Positions 29,101 to 42,561 of a stretch of 64,000 nt of DNA are shown one piece after another. The first letter of the stretch is position 1. The number at the start of each line of letters is the position of its first letter. Under the pieces are notes generated by a model, which did no database searches, was not told the DNA's origin, and saw only the letters and a program-made list of their open reading frames with translations. Source of the DNA: Camarhynchus parvulus (Eukaryota; Chordata; Aves; Passeriformes; Thraupidae). Location of the stretch: assembly GCF_901933205.1 (NCBI RefSeq), contig NC_044572.1, positions 29,908,501-29,972,500 on the forward strand. The letters are read 5' to 3'. The position numbers were made by a program, and so were the translations under genes.

Positions 29101-32100
29101 CTTGATAGCTTGATTTCCCGTCCACAGTGGCCTGTCTGCACTATGAATAGAATGGATTTTGGGACTGGGTTTGTGACATGGCTCTTGTTTGTGCTGTGGG
29201 CAGCTGGGGGTATCTAAGGCTTGAGCCACACAAACATTGTGAAATGTGGTTGATGTTAGATAAACTTATAGTTCTTCATATATGTCCCTTGTCTTCTTCA
29301 ATCAAGGGTATTGAAAAGTCATCAACACAGATTGTCTTCTCCACTGAATTTTAAAATAAAGTTTGGGTTTTTTTCATTAGATCAAATTTTCTTCATTTTA
29401 ACACTTAAGCTGTAGAGAGATGCAATGAGGAATCCTGTTTGTGCTGTCAGATAATGATGTGCTTTTGCATGCTTCACATTTTATTGGGGGACTACAGTAT
29501 AGGTAGACCTAGAGACACAATAATAAATTATCTGGAATTTTATCTCTGAACCTGACAGATTGCTGTGTTTCTTCCCCAGGCATTAAATGGATTTGTGTTA
29601 GTTGTTACAGCAGATGCTCTGGTGTTTTATGTGTCTTCTACTATCCAAGACTACTTGGGTTTCCAACAAGTAAGTTTATTTTTTCTTCTATTTTTTTCAA
29701 AAGTTTTGCCTAATTTCAGGGAACATCAGTGTTCATATTTAGGGTCTTAAAATTTTTTTGTAATAAAACTCTCAGTTAGGTACCTTAGCTTGAATTACTT
29801 TGAAGCCATATTTTCTATCAGCTTCCATAGCCAGGATGTCAGGCCAAGCACAACAGGAATATAATTTCCAAAGCTGAGTTAGGCAAGATAGGAAATTTTC
29901 ACACTTAATTATTCTTTACTGGAACAACTGTTTGAAATTTATACTGTGGTGTTACCCAGTTTATGATGCTGAGTGAGACATAATTCAGTGGGGAGGTAAT
30001 TATTTTAATAGAATCCTTTCATGAAAAATTATTTCCATATGTCTTGAGATTTATAAATATCAAGTGACTGATTTTGGTATTTTTGGTATTTGTTCTCTTG
30101 CTCATGTTTATTTATTTAATTATTAATTTCAAGACAAGCATTTGTTTTTTACTATTTATGGTGCAGATCACATATGGCTGACTTCATCGGGGTTGAAAAT
30201 CAGGTGCCAAAATACTAAAGACTGAGGCATAGCAGGCAAATTCTGCCTTTGTTAGAAAACTCCTGGGATTACTTTATGTGAAGATGATAGTTATAGTTCT
30301 CAAAGTATACATATGAATACTGCATATTGATAGATTCAGCTGCTGTCTAAAAGTAGCAAGAAACCTTGCTTGGTCTGCAATTTCAGGTAACTGATAAGAG
30401 ATTGGGGAAAGTTTGTGTAAAAGAAAATATTTCAAAAAAGCCCATTTTTATTCCTGGGTTTATGTATTCCTTCAGTGCTGGGGAACGAAAAAGAAAAAAG
30501 CTTGGAAAACAAATTGGGCATAACATTCATGAAGTAATGCTAGTAAATCAAGTGCATGATATAGAAATAAAGTCTTAAAGTTACAAAAATTAGCATTTCT
30601 GGCAATTTATTCTGGAAAATATTGATTGTTTTATGAAACTCGTCATAGCAAAATTTGACCTAGGCCTTTGCTTCTGCCAGTTCATCTCAATTACATAGAT
30701 CTATGTTTTATTTAAGTATTTTCTGTTTATATAATGGTTGGGTTTTTGAAACATGCCAAAAAACAGCATCTTAACTCTTGTCAGTCAACTGAGTCTTTTC
30801 TTGACTATTTTGGATGGGGTTTTTTCCCCCCTTTAATTCCTTTAAGCACTAATCCTTGCTTTTGAGCCTTTGCCATTTAGATCACATTCCTAACCACAGA
30901 ATTGGTATTGGAATAAGGGCTTAATAATTACATGTTTTAAAGCATCCTTGAGAAATGACAAAGAACAAATCCACTGCTTATAATCTGCTTGGCTTTGTTT
31001 TGGCAGTTTGGTTCAGGGTCTTTAGCTTCTTTTGTATTCCTGTAGCACCTATAGTGGGTCAAGTCAAGTACTACCTGGTAAATACTTTATTTACCAGTAT
31101 ATGAAATTAAATAACTTAAACGCAACCTAAGCATAGCATCTCCAGGCCTTCTTAGGTAGAAGCAGGTAAAGAGCTAGTTGACATAATGTAACTTCTTTTT
31201 CTAAGGCAATATCTTTTATTATTGTTTCCCATGCTTATAGTCATGTGTGTAATTGAGCTGTTCTCTGTGCTGCTAAAAATTTTTTCATGAAGATTTGCCA
31301 CCTGTATGTGATTGTATGTATTTATCCCTGAGAAAAATGGATTTTGCTATATCCATTACAGTGTTGTGAATGAGACAACTTGTACCATAATGTGATATAA
31401 TTTTCTTATTGTCATTCTCTCTCCCCTTTCTCCTTTTGTTCACAGTCAGATATTATACATCAGAGTGTATTTGAATTGATTCACACAGAAGACAGACCTG
31501 AGTTTCAGCGACAGCTACATTGGGCATTAAATCCTGCCCAGTCAGGAGATTCTGGACCAAGTGTACAAGGTGAGAACAGGATTTATTGTTTGCCTGTCGG
31601 ATTAGATGTTTGTTTTTTGGGCTTTTTAAATTTGTCTATGTAAAAAAAAAAGTAGATAATTTTAGATGAATAAAGGAAGAAATAGCATCTTTCAAATTTA
31701 TTTGAATTTTATGGACACATTTAGTCAACAGTGAGAATTACTATTTTTCGCACTTTAAATATGCACTGTTATTAATAGCATTTAAGTACTAATTATACTT
31801 TAAATTGGAAGACTTTAATTTGGAGTATAAGTGACAATGTTTCTTAGACTGATCAGTCCAAGAATATACTAGTTACAGTGTTACATAGGGAATAGTGCAT
31901 TCATTGCCACATAGAGCAGTACTTCTCTTGGAGATAAAAGGGGAAGAAAAATAAAAGATTCAATAGATGAGCCTTTAAGATCAAGAGGTATGCATGTTAG
32001 AGCAGAATTGTCACATGTTACTGGCTGATGCTTAAGTGGGCTGCTATACTGAGGAACAACTAAGGAGAAACATATTGCATGTGTGACAGAGCAAAGATGT

Positions 32101-35100
32101 GTAGGTCAAGGTTATGTGTAGTCCAGGAAGCGTGTGCCTGCATCATAATGACAACAAAGCCATTGAGACAACTGCCCCATTTTAATGCTCCCTTTGCACA
32201 ACAGTTGTTTAAACACATAGGTAAAATCTTCTGTCACTGTGACGTGATTATAGGGGCTTTATTAATCCATAAAAAGTCAATTTTTTAAATAAATCTTTAA
32301 GTAATTAAAAAAATTAGAGTATGGAAATGCCTTGATTTAATATAGAAAGGTTACTCTGTTTGTAACACATCTCAGTATATTTCAGTTTTTCATTTAGCAG
32401 TCGTTGTTACATCATCTCTAGATCAATCTCCACAGGCCTGCTGCACAGCTAGTTAATAGCAGAGTTCAGTACAGCAAAGAGTAAGGTTCTCAGAAACCAG
32501 ATTTTCATCCTGCTTGCTTCAGAGTGAAATTGTGTTCTGTCGACCTGAAGCAACTGCATATGAGTTTAGAAAAGGTTATTTGAAAAGAATGACACCAGGT
32601 TGGATTGGCCTCAGATTTGACTGAACATGAGGATGTGCTGAACAGGATTACAAACAATTTTTTGTTTTGTATGTAGTGTTTCTAGCTTGCTAAAAGCTGC
32701 TAATTGTGCCCCATTCCTGAAAGCATTCAGGGACTGGGTGGATGGGGCTTTGAGCAACCTGGTCTAGCAAGAGGTGTCCCTGTCCATGGCAGAGGAGTTG
32801 GAATTAGGTGATCTCCATGGTCCCTTTCTATCTCAAACCATTCTATGATTCAATGATGACTTTTAAGCCTCAAATGGCATAAAATGTTTGGATGTTGAGG
32901 ATTTTTAAACTGAATTCAGATTTATAGCAAAGGATAATGCTATGACCGTAAGGATCCCCTCCATTTTTGCTAATTTAATCCATTTCTTTTTTAATACATT
33001 CAGCTGGCATTATGTAGATATTTATAGATATCTCAGACTCAGGCACAGATTCCATCCTGAGTCTGGGAACTGATTCTGCTTCAGTTAGCCTGGGCTGGTT
33101 ATTTCTCACTCAGTACTCTGGTATGCTGTTAGACCACTGGTTTCCTCAGCTGTTACTGTGCTTCCCAGACATGCCTCCCAGTCACTGACTTGTTCCCAGA
33201 GAAGTTTGCAAAATTCTGATTTTTTCAGTCCCAAATATCTGCTTTGGGGCATTAAGTCTGGATTATCTTTTGAACTTGACGTGTTGCGCAACCATATGGT
33301 CTTGAGTTTAAAGGCAAGCATTTAATGCACTGCATGTTCTGCACGTTGCTCCATGGGATTGATGAGATCCAGTGGGAGCTTTGTGAGGGATATGGCTTCT
33401 AACCCCTGTAGTGTTAACTGGTAGTTTTGCTCTAGGGATTGTAGATGCTCTGTAAGATTCTTTGCTTTCTTACAGTGAGTCACTTCAAGATCCTGGCAGT
33501 AAAAGCTTCCTGCCTTCTGTCTGCCTGGAAAAGTGCAGCAGTGCTGCTTTAACAAGTGTAGGAGGCTCAGTTTTGAAGCCCACTGCCTCCTGTTTTGAAT
33601 TCTGTTCCCCTCCTGTTGGGAGCCACTTCTTTCACCACAGCTTTGCTCACTCTTGGGAACTGTGCATTTTGCTATTTGACAAACTCCACAGCATCCAGCT
33701 GGACTTGCTGAACCTTCAAATTTCAGCTCTATACTTACCCAAAGAATAACACTGAGTTTCTCCTGTGGCAGAAATGCTGAAGGACACACCTAACAGTGCT
33801 GAGGATGCCTGCAGAAACCCTGGCACTGCTTATTGGGTACTACATCTGCACCCAGTCAGAGTTGGCATCTTTGAAATATTATTTAGGATTTGAAAGCTGT
33901 TTCCTTGATGCTCTTTCTTCATAATCAGTGCTTCTTCAGAGAGCTTCCTAGAGAAGTACCATCTCAGAAGTGTTGAAAATTCTCACTGTCAGTTAAGCAA
34001 TTTATAATAAAAAACCTGCAGCAGTAGCAAGTATGGAAGTTTACATTGTCTGTTGAGAACCATCCATATGACAGGTGTGGGAATTTCTTATTTTGTAATT
34101 CCAAAATTATATGGTAACTGTCTTGGACTACAAATACCTGAGTTTGTCTGCCTGTGGGATCTGCTCATAATGCTGACTGGCCAATACAGTTCTTTACAGG
34201 GCTGTAATTTCAGATTATCACTTTTCATCACACTACCATCTAGGACAGAAGAAGGTTTCTTTTTCTCCATACCTTGAAGTTTATTCAGCAAAAACTGGCC
34301 TTGCATAGCAGTTCTTTTAAGAAAAAAAGGTGTCTCCTGATTTTATCTGAAAAGCTAGATAACTAAGCATACTTGTAGGATTTAGATGGCCTTAGGATGG
34401 AAGGCCTATTGGTAAGATATCAGCAATCTCATTTAGCTCCAAATCAGTCCCTTGAATTCATAGGAGATTAAATAGGACTGGCTTTTGGTAATGATTTGTT
34501 TACCTTTGGGTTTGTTTTGCCAGTGTACTAACCTCTGAGCCTATCTGTAAGTTTTTCCAGCTGTTCATGAGACAGAATTATATTTCAGAAAATATAATGT
34601 AGTGTGTTATTAAGTGACATGCTCTTCCTGACCTCATCTCCATGTCTGGAAAGTCAATATGAGTTCTTAAAATCTGTAGTATTATTTTGTCCATACTGGA
34701 TAATCAGTTCCCTAAAAGTACATGGATTATTTTTTAAAATTAAAGATTATTTTATTATAAAATGTCTTTTAAGCTGGATTTTTCTCAATTTTCTGCATGT
34801 ATGAATTCCTAGGGTATGACTGTTTTTTTAATATGTATTGCAAACAAGATTGCTTTGCTAAAATTGCTATGAGTAGTCATGCTCTGGTATCTCTGTATAT
34901 ATAGTCTCATGTAGAACATATGCATTTTATCAGAGGTTTATTGATTTACCTTCTGGTTTTACTTTATATTCCAAATGTTAAAGTCTGTTTTGTAAATACC
35001 AGTTAGCAGCAAATGCTTGTCCTGACAAGGTGGAAGGATACCATGTTGTTATCCTAGCTAACAATCATGGTTTTGAGTATTTTGTAAAACAAACAACTGC

Positions 35101-38100
35101 AAAACACAAGTACTCCAGGTATACTTGGAGAGGTAGCTGTGATGTTTTCATCCAAATATTTCACCCAGAAATATTTTCACTATTTAGTAGGGTCATTTTA
35201 CCTTCATTGGAGAAGAATGCTGATTTTTATTTATTGCTATTGCTTTCACCTGGCTGTCTGGAGAAAGTAAGTTTCACAATTTGATACTGAGTTTTTGAAT
35301 ACTCAGTTCATGCAGTTGCTGGGCCTTTTTGCAGATCCTGCCATTGTAGGAACATGGTTGTGTTCTCTGCTGAGAACTCTGCTCTTTGCAACTGGTCCAG
35401 AATCTAGGCTGTTGACAAATATAATGAATGAATTAAAAACCCAAACAGACAAAAACCCCAAAGTAAAAAAAATTCAAAACCTGATAATTACATTCAGTTT
35501 TCAAATACCATAGCCTGTAAAACATAGTCCCATAAGAAGAATTGATGTTTAACCTCAGTGTTACAATAATAATAGGTTCTGAGGATGTTTCCAGTTCACA
35601 TTGTTCTTGCTCAGGTCATGACCTAACGCTTTGTTTATGAAAAGGAAGATTGTTTGTTATAGATAGCCTTCTCTAGGTGTTCTTCTAAAAATAATCCTTA
35701 TAAATAATCCTTTCCTGCAGGAGATAATGGCTTTTCACAGCCAGCAACCTATTATAACCCAGACCAACTTCCTCCAGAGAATTCTTCCTTTATGGAAAGG
35801 AATTTCATCTGCAGGTTACGATGTCTCCTGGATAATTCATCTGGATTCCTGGTAAGTATGGAGTTACCTAAAAACCTCCACATATGCTTAAAAGTAGGAA
35901 ATCTGCACCTCTTAACAAGAGGTGCAGCAACTTACTTTATTTGTTAGGTCTCCAAAGGCATCTGGGCTGCTTGAACCACTATGTTTCAGTTAGTGAACTG
36001 AATGACTCCCCTTTAAGATTGTTGTCACAACCAGGTGCAAGTTCTCTCTCATGGCCAAGTTTCCTCAGTGAAATGCAAATAAGCAACTGCTTTTGTAAAA
36101 TGCTGTCTGATTTGTAGATTAAAATGCATTATGAGAGTATTTTCTTGTAGCAAGTTGAGTATCTTGAGATGCAGTAAGTTATGGTAATTAAGAGGACCGT
36201 AGTTTTTCCTTATTTGGAAAAGTTTGTGCTTGCTCTTTTTAATGCATTTTTTTGTTAGCCAATTATTTAGATTTTAAAATGAGTATGAGTTTATCACCCT
36301 CTATGTGATTTCTTACAAAATAGAATTCTTTACAATTGCAAAATTGAACATAACAAATTTTCAAGAGAAATAATGAAATAATTACATTCATGTATGTTCA
36401 TTAGAATATTAGAAGCTCAAGTTGATATTTGATACTACATGCTTATTTTTTTGGTTTTTAACAGAATAATCTTCCCATTTATTAATTCTTCAGTATGTTT
36501 ATTAGTAGATGTTGAAGCGATACCCTCAGAGGTGTAACAACAGTGTTCTGTACTTGTTAGCTACCTTTTATGTATGCCATCCTATAAAACTTGAATCTGA
36601 TGGATCTTAAGCAAAAGGAAAAATACATGTTTTACATCATAACAAAAATATCTTGCTTTCAAATATCTCCAGCATGTAACAATTACTTTTTTCCTCATCC
36701 TAAGGCTATGAATTTTCAAGGACGATTGAAGTTTCTCCATGGACAAAACAAGAAAGGGAAGGATGGTGCTGCTTTGTCTCCTCAGCTTGCACTGTTTGCA
36801 GTAGCTACTCCCCTGCAGCCGCCATCCATCCTTGAGATACGAACCAAAAACTTCATCTTCAGAACTAAACACAAACTGGATTTCACACCCACTGGCTGTG
36901 ATGCAAAGTAGGTGTAAATTATTCTCTGTAATTGTCTAATAATTTGCCAATGAAATAGATTTCAGGTATGTATTTGAAATATAAAGCAGGCTACTCTTTT
37001 GGTATATAAACTGTTTCAGTGATGGTTGTTTAGAAGCTGTTGAAGTTTTTCTCTCCAGCCCTGCTATCAGGTAAAGAGAAATGGGTTTGCCATAGTCTAT
37101 TTTCTTGAAATGGCATGCTGCTCTCTGACTCTCAGTTGTTAGAAAAAAAAAAGCAAAAACCTGCAAAACCGACGCAAAATAGAAAAACTGAAAGACAGCA
37201 TAGTAGTAGATTAGGGAACAAGAAAAGTTGCATGTTAAATCTGGTTTGAAATTTGGTTTTAGAACTGATAGAGCAAGTGTTTAATTTCATTCCACATTTC
37301 TCCTTCAGTTCAAATAGGTATAAAATACAATGGAAATGGTTTTTTCCTTCAACAGAATTTAAATACTTTTTTTATTCTATGATTTTACCCACTTCCAAAC
37401 CATTCTTTTCCCTATGTAAAATTTGGAAGCACTACTGCAGTACCAGATCAAAATAATGTTACTATGCTTCAACATGGCAAGAAGCCCATTAGGATGCTTT
37501 TTTATCAAAAAAAGAGCCTCTGGCCTCCTTCCTTTTCCTCTCCCTCCTATTTCTGGCTGACAATGCTTTCATTTTCAGTGGTGTCTCTCACATGGGTTTC
37601 CATGCCTACCTACAGGATAGAATTGAATTACTTGGTGTTTTGTCAAGTGAGAGACCAAAATGTTTTATTTCTCTAAGCCGATACAAGTAAAAAGCAACAA
37701 AATGTTAACAGAAGTGTTTCTTTTCTCTGTTTGATGTTTTTATTCACTTGAAAATATGTTTTTATGTATATTGTTCCCCATCTCTACTTTCCACCTTTTT
37801 TTACCTTTTGTCTTTGCATCTCCATGTCTTTGTTTCAAATCCTGTTTAGGTCTCTCTTTGACTATGTCTTTTTATCAGGTATCACACAGAGATCCCATGA
37901 ATTCTGTTAAGTGTCTTATCTCCCCAGCCTCTAGTAAAGTACTTTAATTTTAGCTACAGGCTCAAACATGACTCTTGCTAGCGGTCCTCTGAGTCATATC
38001 TTGTTTAAATGCAAACACAGGGGTCTCATACCACTCAGTAGCAAAGGGGATGTAGTTCTGAGATACATCTGGGTTCGAACTTTAAGCTACTAAAAATTCT

Positions 38101-41100
38101 ACTTTGGACAAGAAGTTTTAGATGACTGAAGTTAAACCCCTATTTAATTCTGCACACAAGCACCTATAGGTAAATGATAAGAAGCAGGACTAAGAAAACA
38201 GTGTCTTTCTTTGGAAGTAATGGGAGCTGCCTGCTAGGAGTGAATATGTTCAGTAGTATGGAATTGAGAGTCTGGTTGTAGGCATCCACTCTTTTTTATG
38301 ATCTAATGGTTTTGTGAACCCAGTCCTAGTCACTGAAGGCAACCTGGCAGACTAGTTAAAGTTTTATGATTTGTTGACTCTATTTTTTATTGGAGCTTTT
38401 CTGCTTCCGTGTACAATTGATATAGCCACAAACTGTAGTTAGCATTTGCACCTGAAATATTCTAGCCATAATTAACTTGCTGACGTTCATTCTGTGAGTT
38501 GCTTCATCAGCCGTGTTGCAATTTTTCGGTTTTATCTTCCAGAGGAAAAATTGTCCTGGGATACACTGAAGCAGAGCTGTGTATGAGAGGAACAGGATAC
38601 CAGTTTATTCATGCAGCTGACATGCTTTACTGTGCTGAAAATCACATCCGAAGTAAGTTTCATCCCCTAAAAAAAGCTGTACACAAACGTTTCTGGGTTT
38701 GATTCTTGGCAGCTTGAACTGGTTTAAGTAACAATTATGAAGAGAAGTATAGTGTTGAGGAAATAAGCACCAGCTATCTGATGTATAACTATTTAGGGGA
38801 CTCTGTTTTTTACTTTTGCTGCTAGTTATAACAGAATTATCTTTGTAACTTACAGAATCATCTTCAGAATATTATGGTACTTCTTTTCTGCTGACATCTC
38901 TTGAAAAGTTCATTTTTTTTCTCTTATCCCCTCATAGACAATTGGATAATGCCCCTCAACAGGTTGTGTTCAGCCTATTTAAACACATTTTCTGCTTCAG
39001 GTGTAGCTCAGTCACTGTTGCTTATCAGTGGTTTTGTTTCTTTCAAAAAGAAAAAGAGATGGTTCCAGAGTAGAAGGGGATGAAATTTGAATGGTTTGAA
39101 ACTTTGTCTTAAAACTGGTTTTTCTACATTTTTTATGCTAAGATAAAAAAAAAAATAGGTTTTCTAACAAAGATTTTGGTTAGATTCTTAGACTTTCCTA
39201 ATAGATTTTATTTAGTTTTTCTGTCTAGAAGTGCAGGGTTTTTGAGCAATTGTATTACTTCCACCTCTTGCCTCTGTGAATCACATATTTAAGAATTATC
39301 TTTAAAATTCACATTCATCACACAACCTTCACTTAGAACAACTAAACCAGCCAAAATAAACTAAAGCTCCCCACACATAAAACAAAGATAACTTCATCAC
39401 AACACAGAACAAAATTGGAAAATTTGCACAAAATCTACCCCATCCCTTTACCACAATTACAACAAAACTTTCCCATTATAATTTTACTCTCTAAGATTGT
39501 TCAGTACTCATTTTGCCTGTTACCTCTCCCGGTTACTCTCTGTATCTCAGCATCCTCATGATCCTGGGTTTTGGCACAAAATGACTGTTAACCCTGGCTG
39601 CATGCCAGGCACCCACCAAAGCCTCTCCATCTCTGCCCTCCACAAATGGACAAGGGAGAGAAAATATAGTGAAGGGTTCATGGATTGAGATAAGGAACAG
39701 GAGAGATCACTCACCAAATGCTGTTACAGGCAGAACAGACTTCATCTGGGCATATTAATTGAATTGAGTACTAACAAAAGAGCAGAATAATGAGAAGTAA
39801 AATAAGGCCTTGAAAACACCTGCCACCAGGAGACCTTCTCCAGTATGGGCTCCTCACTCCATGGGTCTGCAAGTCTCTGCCAGGAGCCTCCTCCAGCACT
39901 GGCCTCCCATGGGCTCACAGCCTCCTGTAAGGCATCCACCTGCCCTGGCATGGGTCTCCTCCATGGACTGCAGGTGGATGGATCTCTGCATCCACATAGT
40001 TCTGCATGGCACAGACTCTGCATCATGGGCTGCAGGGGAATCTCAGCTCTGGAGCCTCCTGCTCTTCCTTCCTCACTGACCTTGCTGTCTGCAGAGCTGT
40101 TCCTCTCACATATTCTCAGCCTACTCTTCTCTGGCCACAATTACATCTGCACAATAACTTTTTTTTTCCTCAAATCTTATCACGGAGGCATTATCACAAT
40201 TTCTAATTGTCCCAAACTTGCCCAGCAGCCTGTCCCCCTTGGAGCTGCTAGGGATTTGCTCTGCTGGAAATGGAGGAAGCGTCTAGCAGCTCCTTACAGT
40301 GGCCACCCCTGTAGCCCTCCCTGTCACTACCAAAACCTGGCCACACAAAACCAATACAGAAACGTACTGTGAAAATTGAGTATGTTTATCAAGCATTGTT
40401 GGTGGTAGTGGGAATGAAACATAAGATTTTTAACTACCTCTGCATAAACCAGTCAAAATCTGAAAGGATTGCATTCAGAACTAATGTGTTTTCTAAATAT
40501 TAAAGTAATAGCTGCTTTATGAAGGTGAGAGAGACTTGGGCTTTTGTCATTTACGTGTTCTAGTATTTATTAATTTCTGTTATTGAAGAAATAATGGACA
40601 AAGCCCCATATAGAAAGTTACCAATCTCTAGCAGATATCTTGCAGTTTTGACTTCTATTTTACGAGTAAATTAGACATCTGGAAGTGATCAGTCATCCTG
40701 ATTCACTGGGAATGGATTAGTGCCACACCAAATTGGGTGATTGAGGACATGAGATTTGTAAAATTTTTCTATGAATGGGATTTTATTAATGACATACAGG
40801 TTTTCATGATTTGTTTGCTGGACAGTAAACAGTATGCTTACTCTTTAGTGATGAAGACAGGTGAGAGTGGAATGACTGTATTTAGGCTTCTAACCAAAGA
40901 AAACCGATGGGCCTGGGTGCAGGCAAATGCACGGCTTGTCTACAAAAATGGAAGACCAGATTACATCATTGCCACGCAAAGACCTCTCACGTAAGTCACC
41001 AGTTCATAAAGTAGTATGCTTCCAAAACTGAAAACTAGTTTGAGGCTATTTATATTCAGAAAGGAATTTCTGTTTTTAAATTATTACCATTTATATTTCA

Positions 41101-42530
41101 CATTCTCCAAATTCTTTCAGTTTGCTAAAAAACATGCAGAAAATTCTGATATTTCAGAACTTGTGGCATAGTCCTTTTGCATAAAACTTTAGACAAATTG
41201 ATTTCTTTTAAAGAACAAGATCAGCAGCAGAGAAGCATGAAGTTATTCTATCTACCGTATTCAATCCCAATGAGCAAAACCTGAGAAATCCGACTGCAGT
41301 TTTATAGAAGAAGCCACAAAAAAAGAAATTCAGTCCTGAATTTTAGTGCTGAACTAAATTCTGCATAATATGGAATTCAGCTTTCTTAAATAGATTAAAT
41401 AATTTTTGCTAAGGATTCTGTAAAATGGAAAAAACCAGATACTTAAAGTACTGATTTACTTGCTATACAAAGAAAAGCTTAATGCATAGAACAAAGCCCA
41501 TTTGTTTTCATTTCAGCCCATAATGCACAGAAAATGGTGTATGCTGTCTAGATTTAATTACAAATGTAATATGTAAATGTGGTATTACAGTCATAAGCTC
41601 CTTATTTCATAATCTGCCTCTTGGTTTAACTCAGCCAAGTTGAGCTGGAATAGGTAGGAATTCGAAAAATGCCTACAAATAGAATAGTTCATTTTTTATG
41701 TTAATTCCAGGGGAAAAAAAAGATTAGAATAACTGTGCAGTTATTAGTGCAGTACCATGCTACATATCTGATTTATTTTCAGAGATGAAGAAGGGGCAGA
41801 ACATCTACGGAAGCGTAACATGAAGTTGCCCTTCATGTTTGCCACGGGTGAGGCTGTGTTATATGAGGTGTCTTTCCCTATGTCAAGCCTTATGGACCCC
41901 TCTCAACTGAAGAGTAAAAGCACAGTGGGAAAAGGAGCCAAAGCAACGCTACACGATGACCCTGTGGATCCAAACTCCCTCCTAGGTGTCATGTTAAGGC
42001 AAGATGAGTCTGTTTATCTCTGCCCTCCAGCCTCACATAAACTTTCTTTTGAGCGGAATTTCTTTGCAGACAGTAGGGATGAACTGGGTGGTGTTGTTAG
42101 CAGTGGCTGGACAGACAATCTCCTACCTGCTGGAAATCACAACATTCTCAAACGGGAGCTGATGGAGTGTTCCCAGGACAGTACTGTTCCACTTCCTGAA
42201 GACAGTGCAGCACTCTTTCAGGATAACAAAACCAGTGATTTGTACAGCATCATGAAAAATCTGGGTATTGACTTTGAAGATCTAAAGTGTATTCAGCAGG
42301 ATGAGGAGTTTTTTAAAACTGAATTATCTGATGTGGATGATATTGGGGACATCAACATAACTGACGAAATCCTGACTTATGTTCAGGATTCCTTAAATAA
42401 ATCTGACTTCTTATATTCAGACTGTAACCAGCAGCAGCCCTTGGTCCAGAATGAAGGTTGCACGGTACAGCAAGACTTAGATCCACATCGACTTTATCAG
42501 CACCAGAAGCAGCTTGTGGAACAGCAACAA

Positions 42531-42561
<31 letters not shown>

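Larger units (their letters stand above)
31570..35720 (+). other. AHR: AHR intron 5
   Basis: GTGAGA to CTGCAG, 4.2 kb. It carries a CR1 3' tail at 32711-32857 and, just after it, a somewhat less AT-rich block (about 33050-33840) open on the minus strand. The remainder is plain AT-rich intron. Confidence 0.9.
38653..40848 (+). other. AHR: AHR intron 8
   Basis: GTAAGT to CTTTAG, 2.2 kb. Roughly a third is an LTR-like repeat in reverse orientation (39578-40358), preceded by a G-poor, C/A-rich stretch (39304-39490). The rest is AT-rich intron. Confidence 0.9.

Noticed and set aside
39742..40372. Open frames of 132 codons (minus) and 175 codons (plus)
   Set aside because: They lie wholly in the LTR-like repeat, overlap each other on opposite strands, and show no gag, pol or env motif.
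40973..40979. CACGCAA, an inverted xenobiotic response element core in exon 9
   Set aside because: It is explained by the coding of Ala-Thr-Gln in a conserved PAS-B segment.
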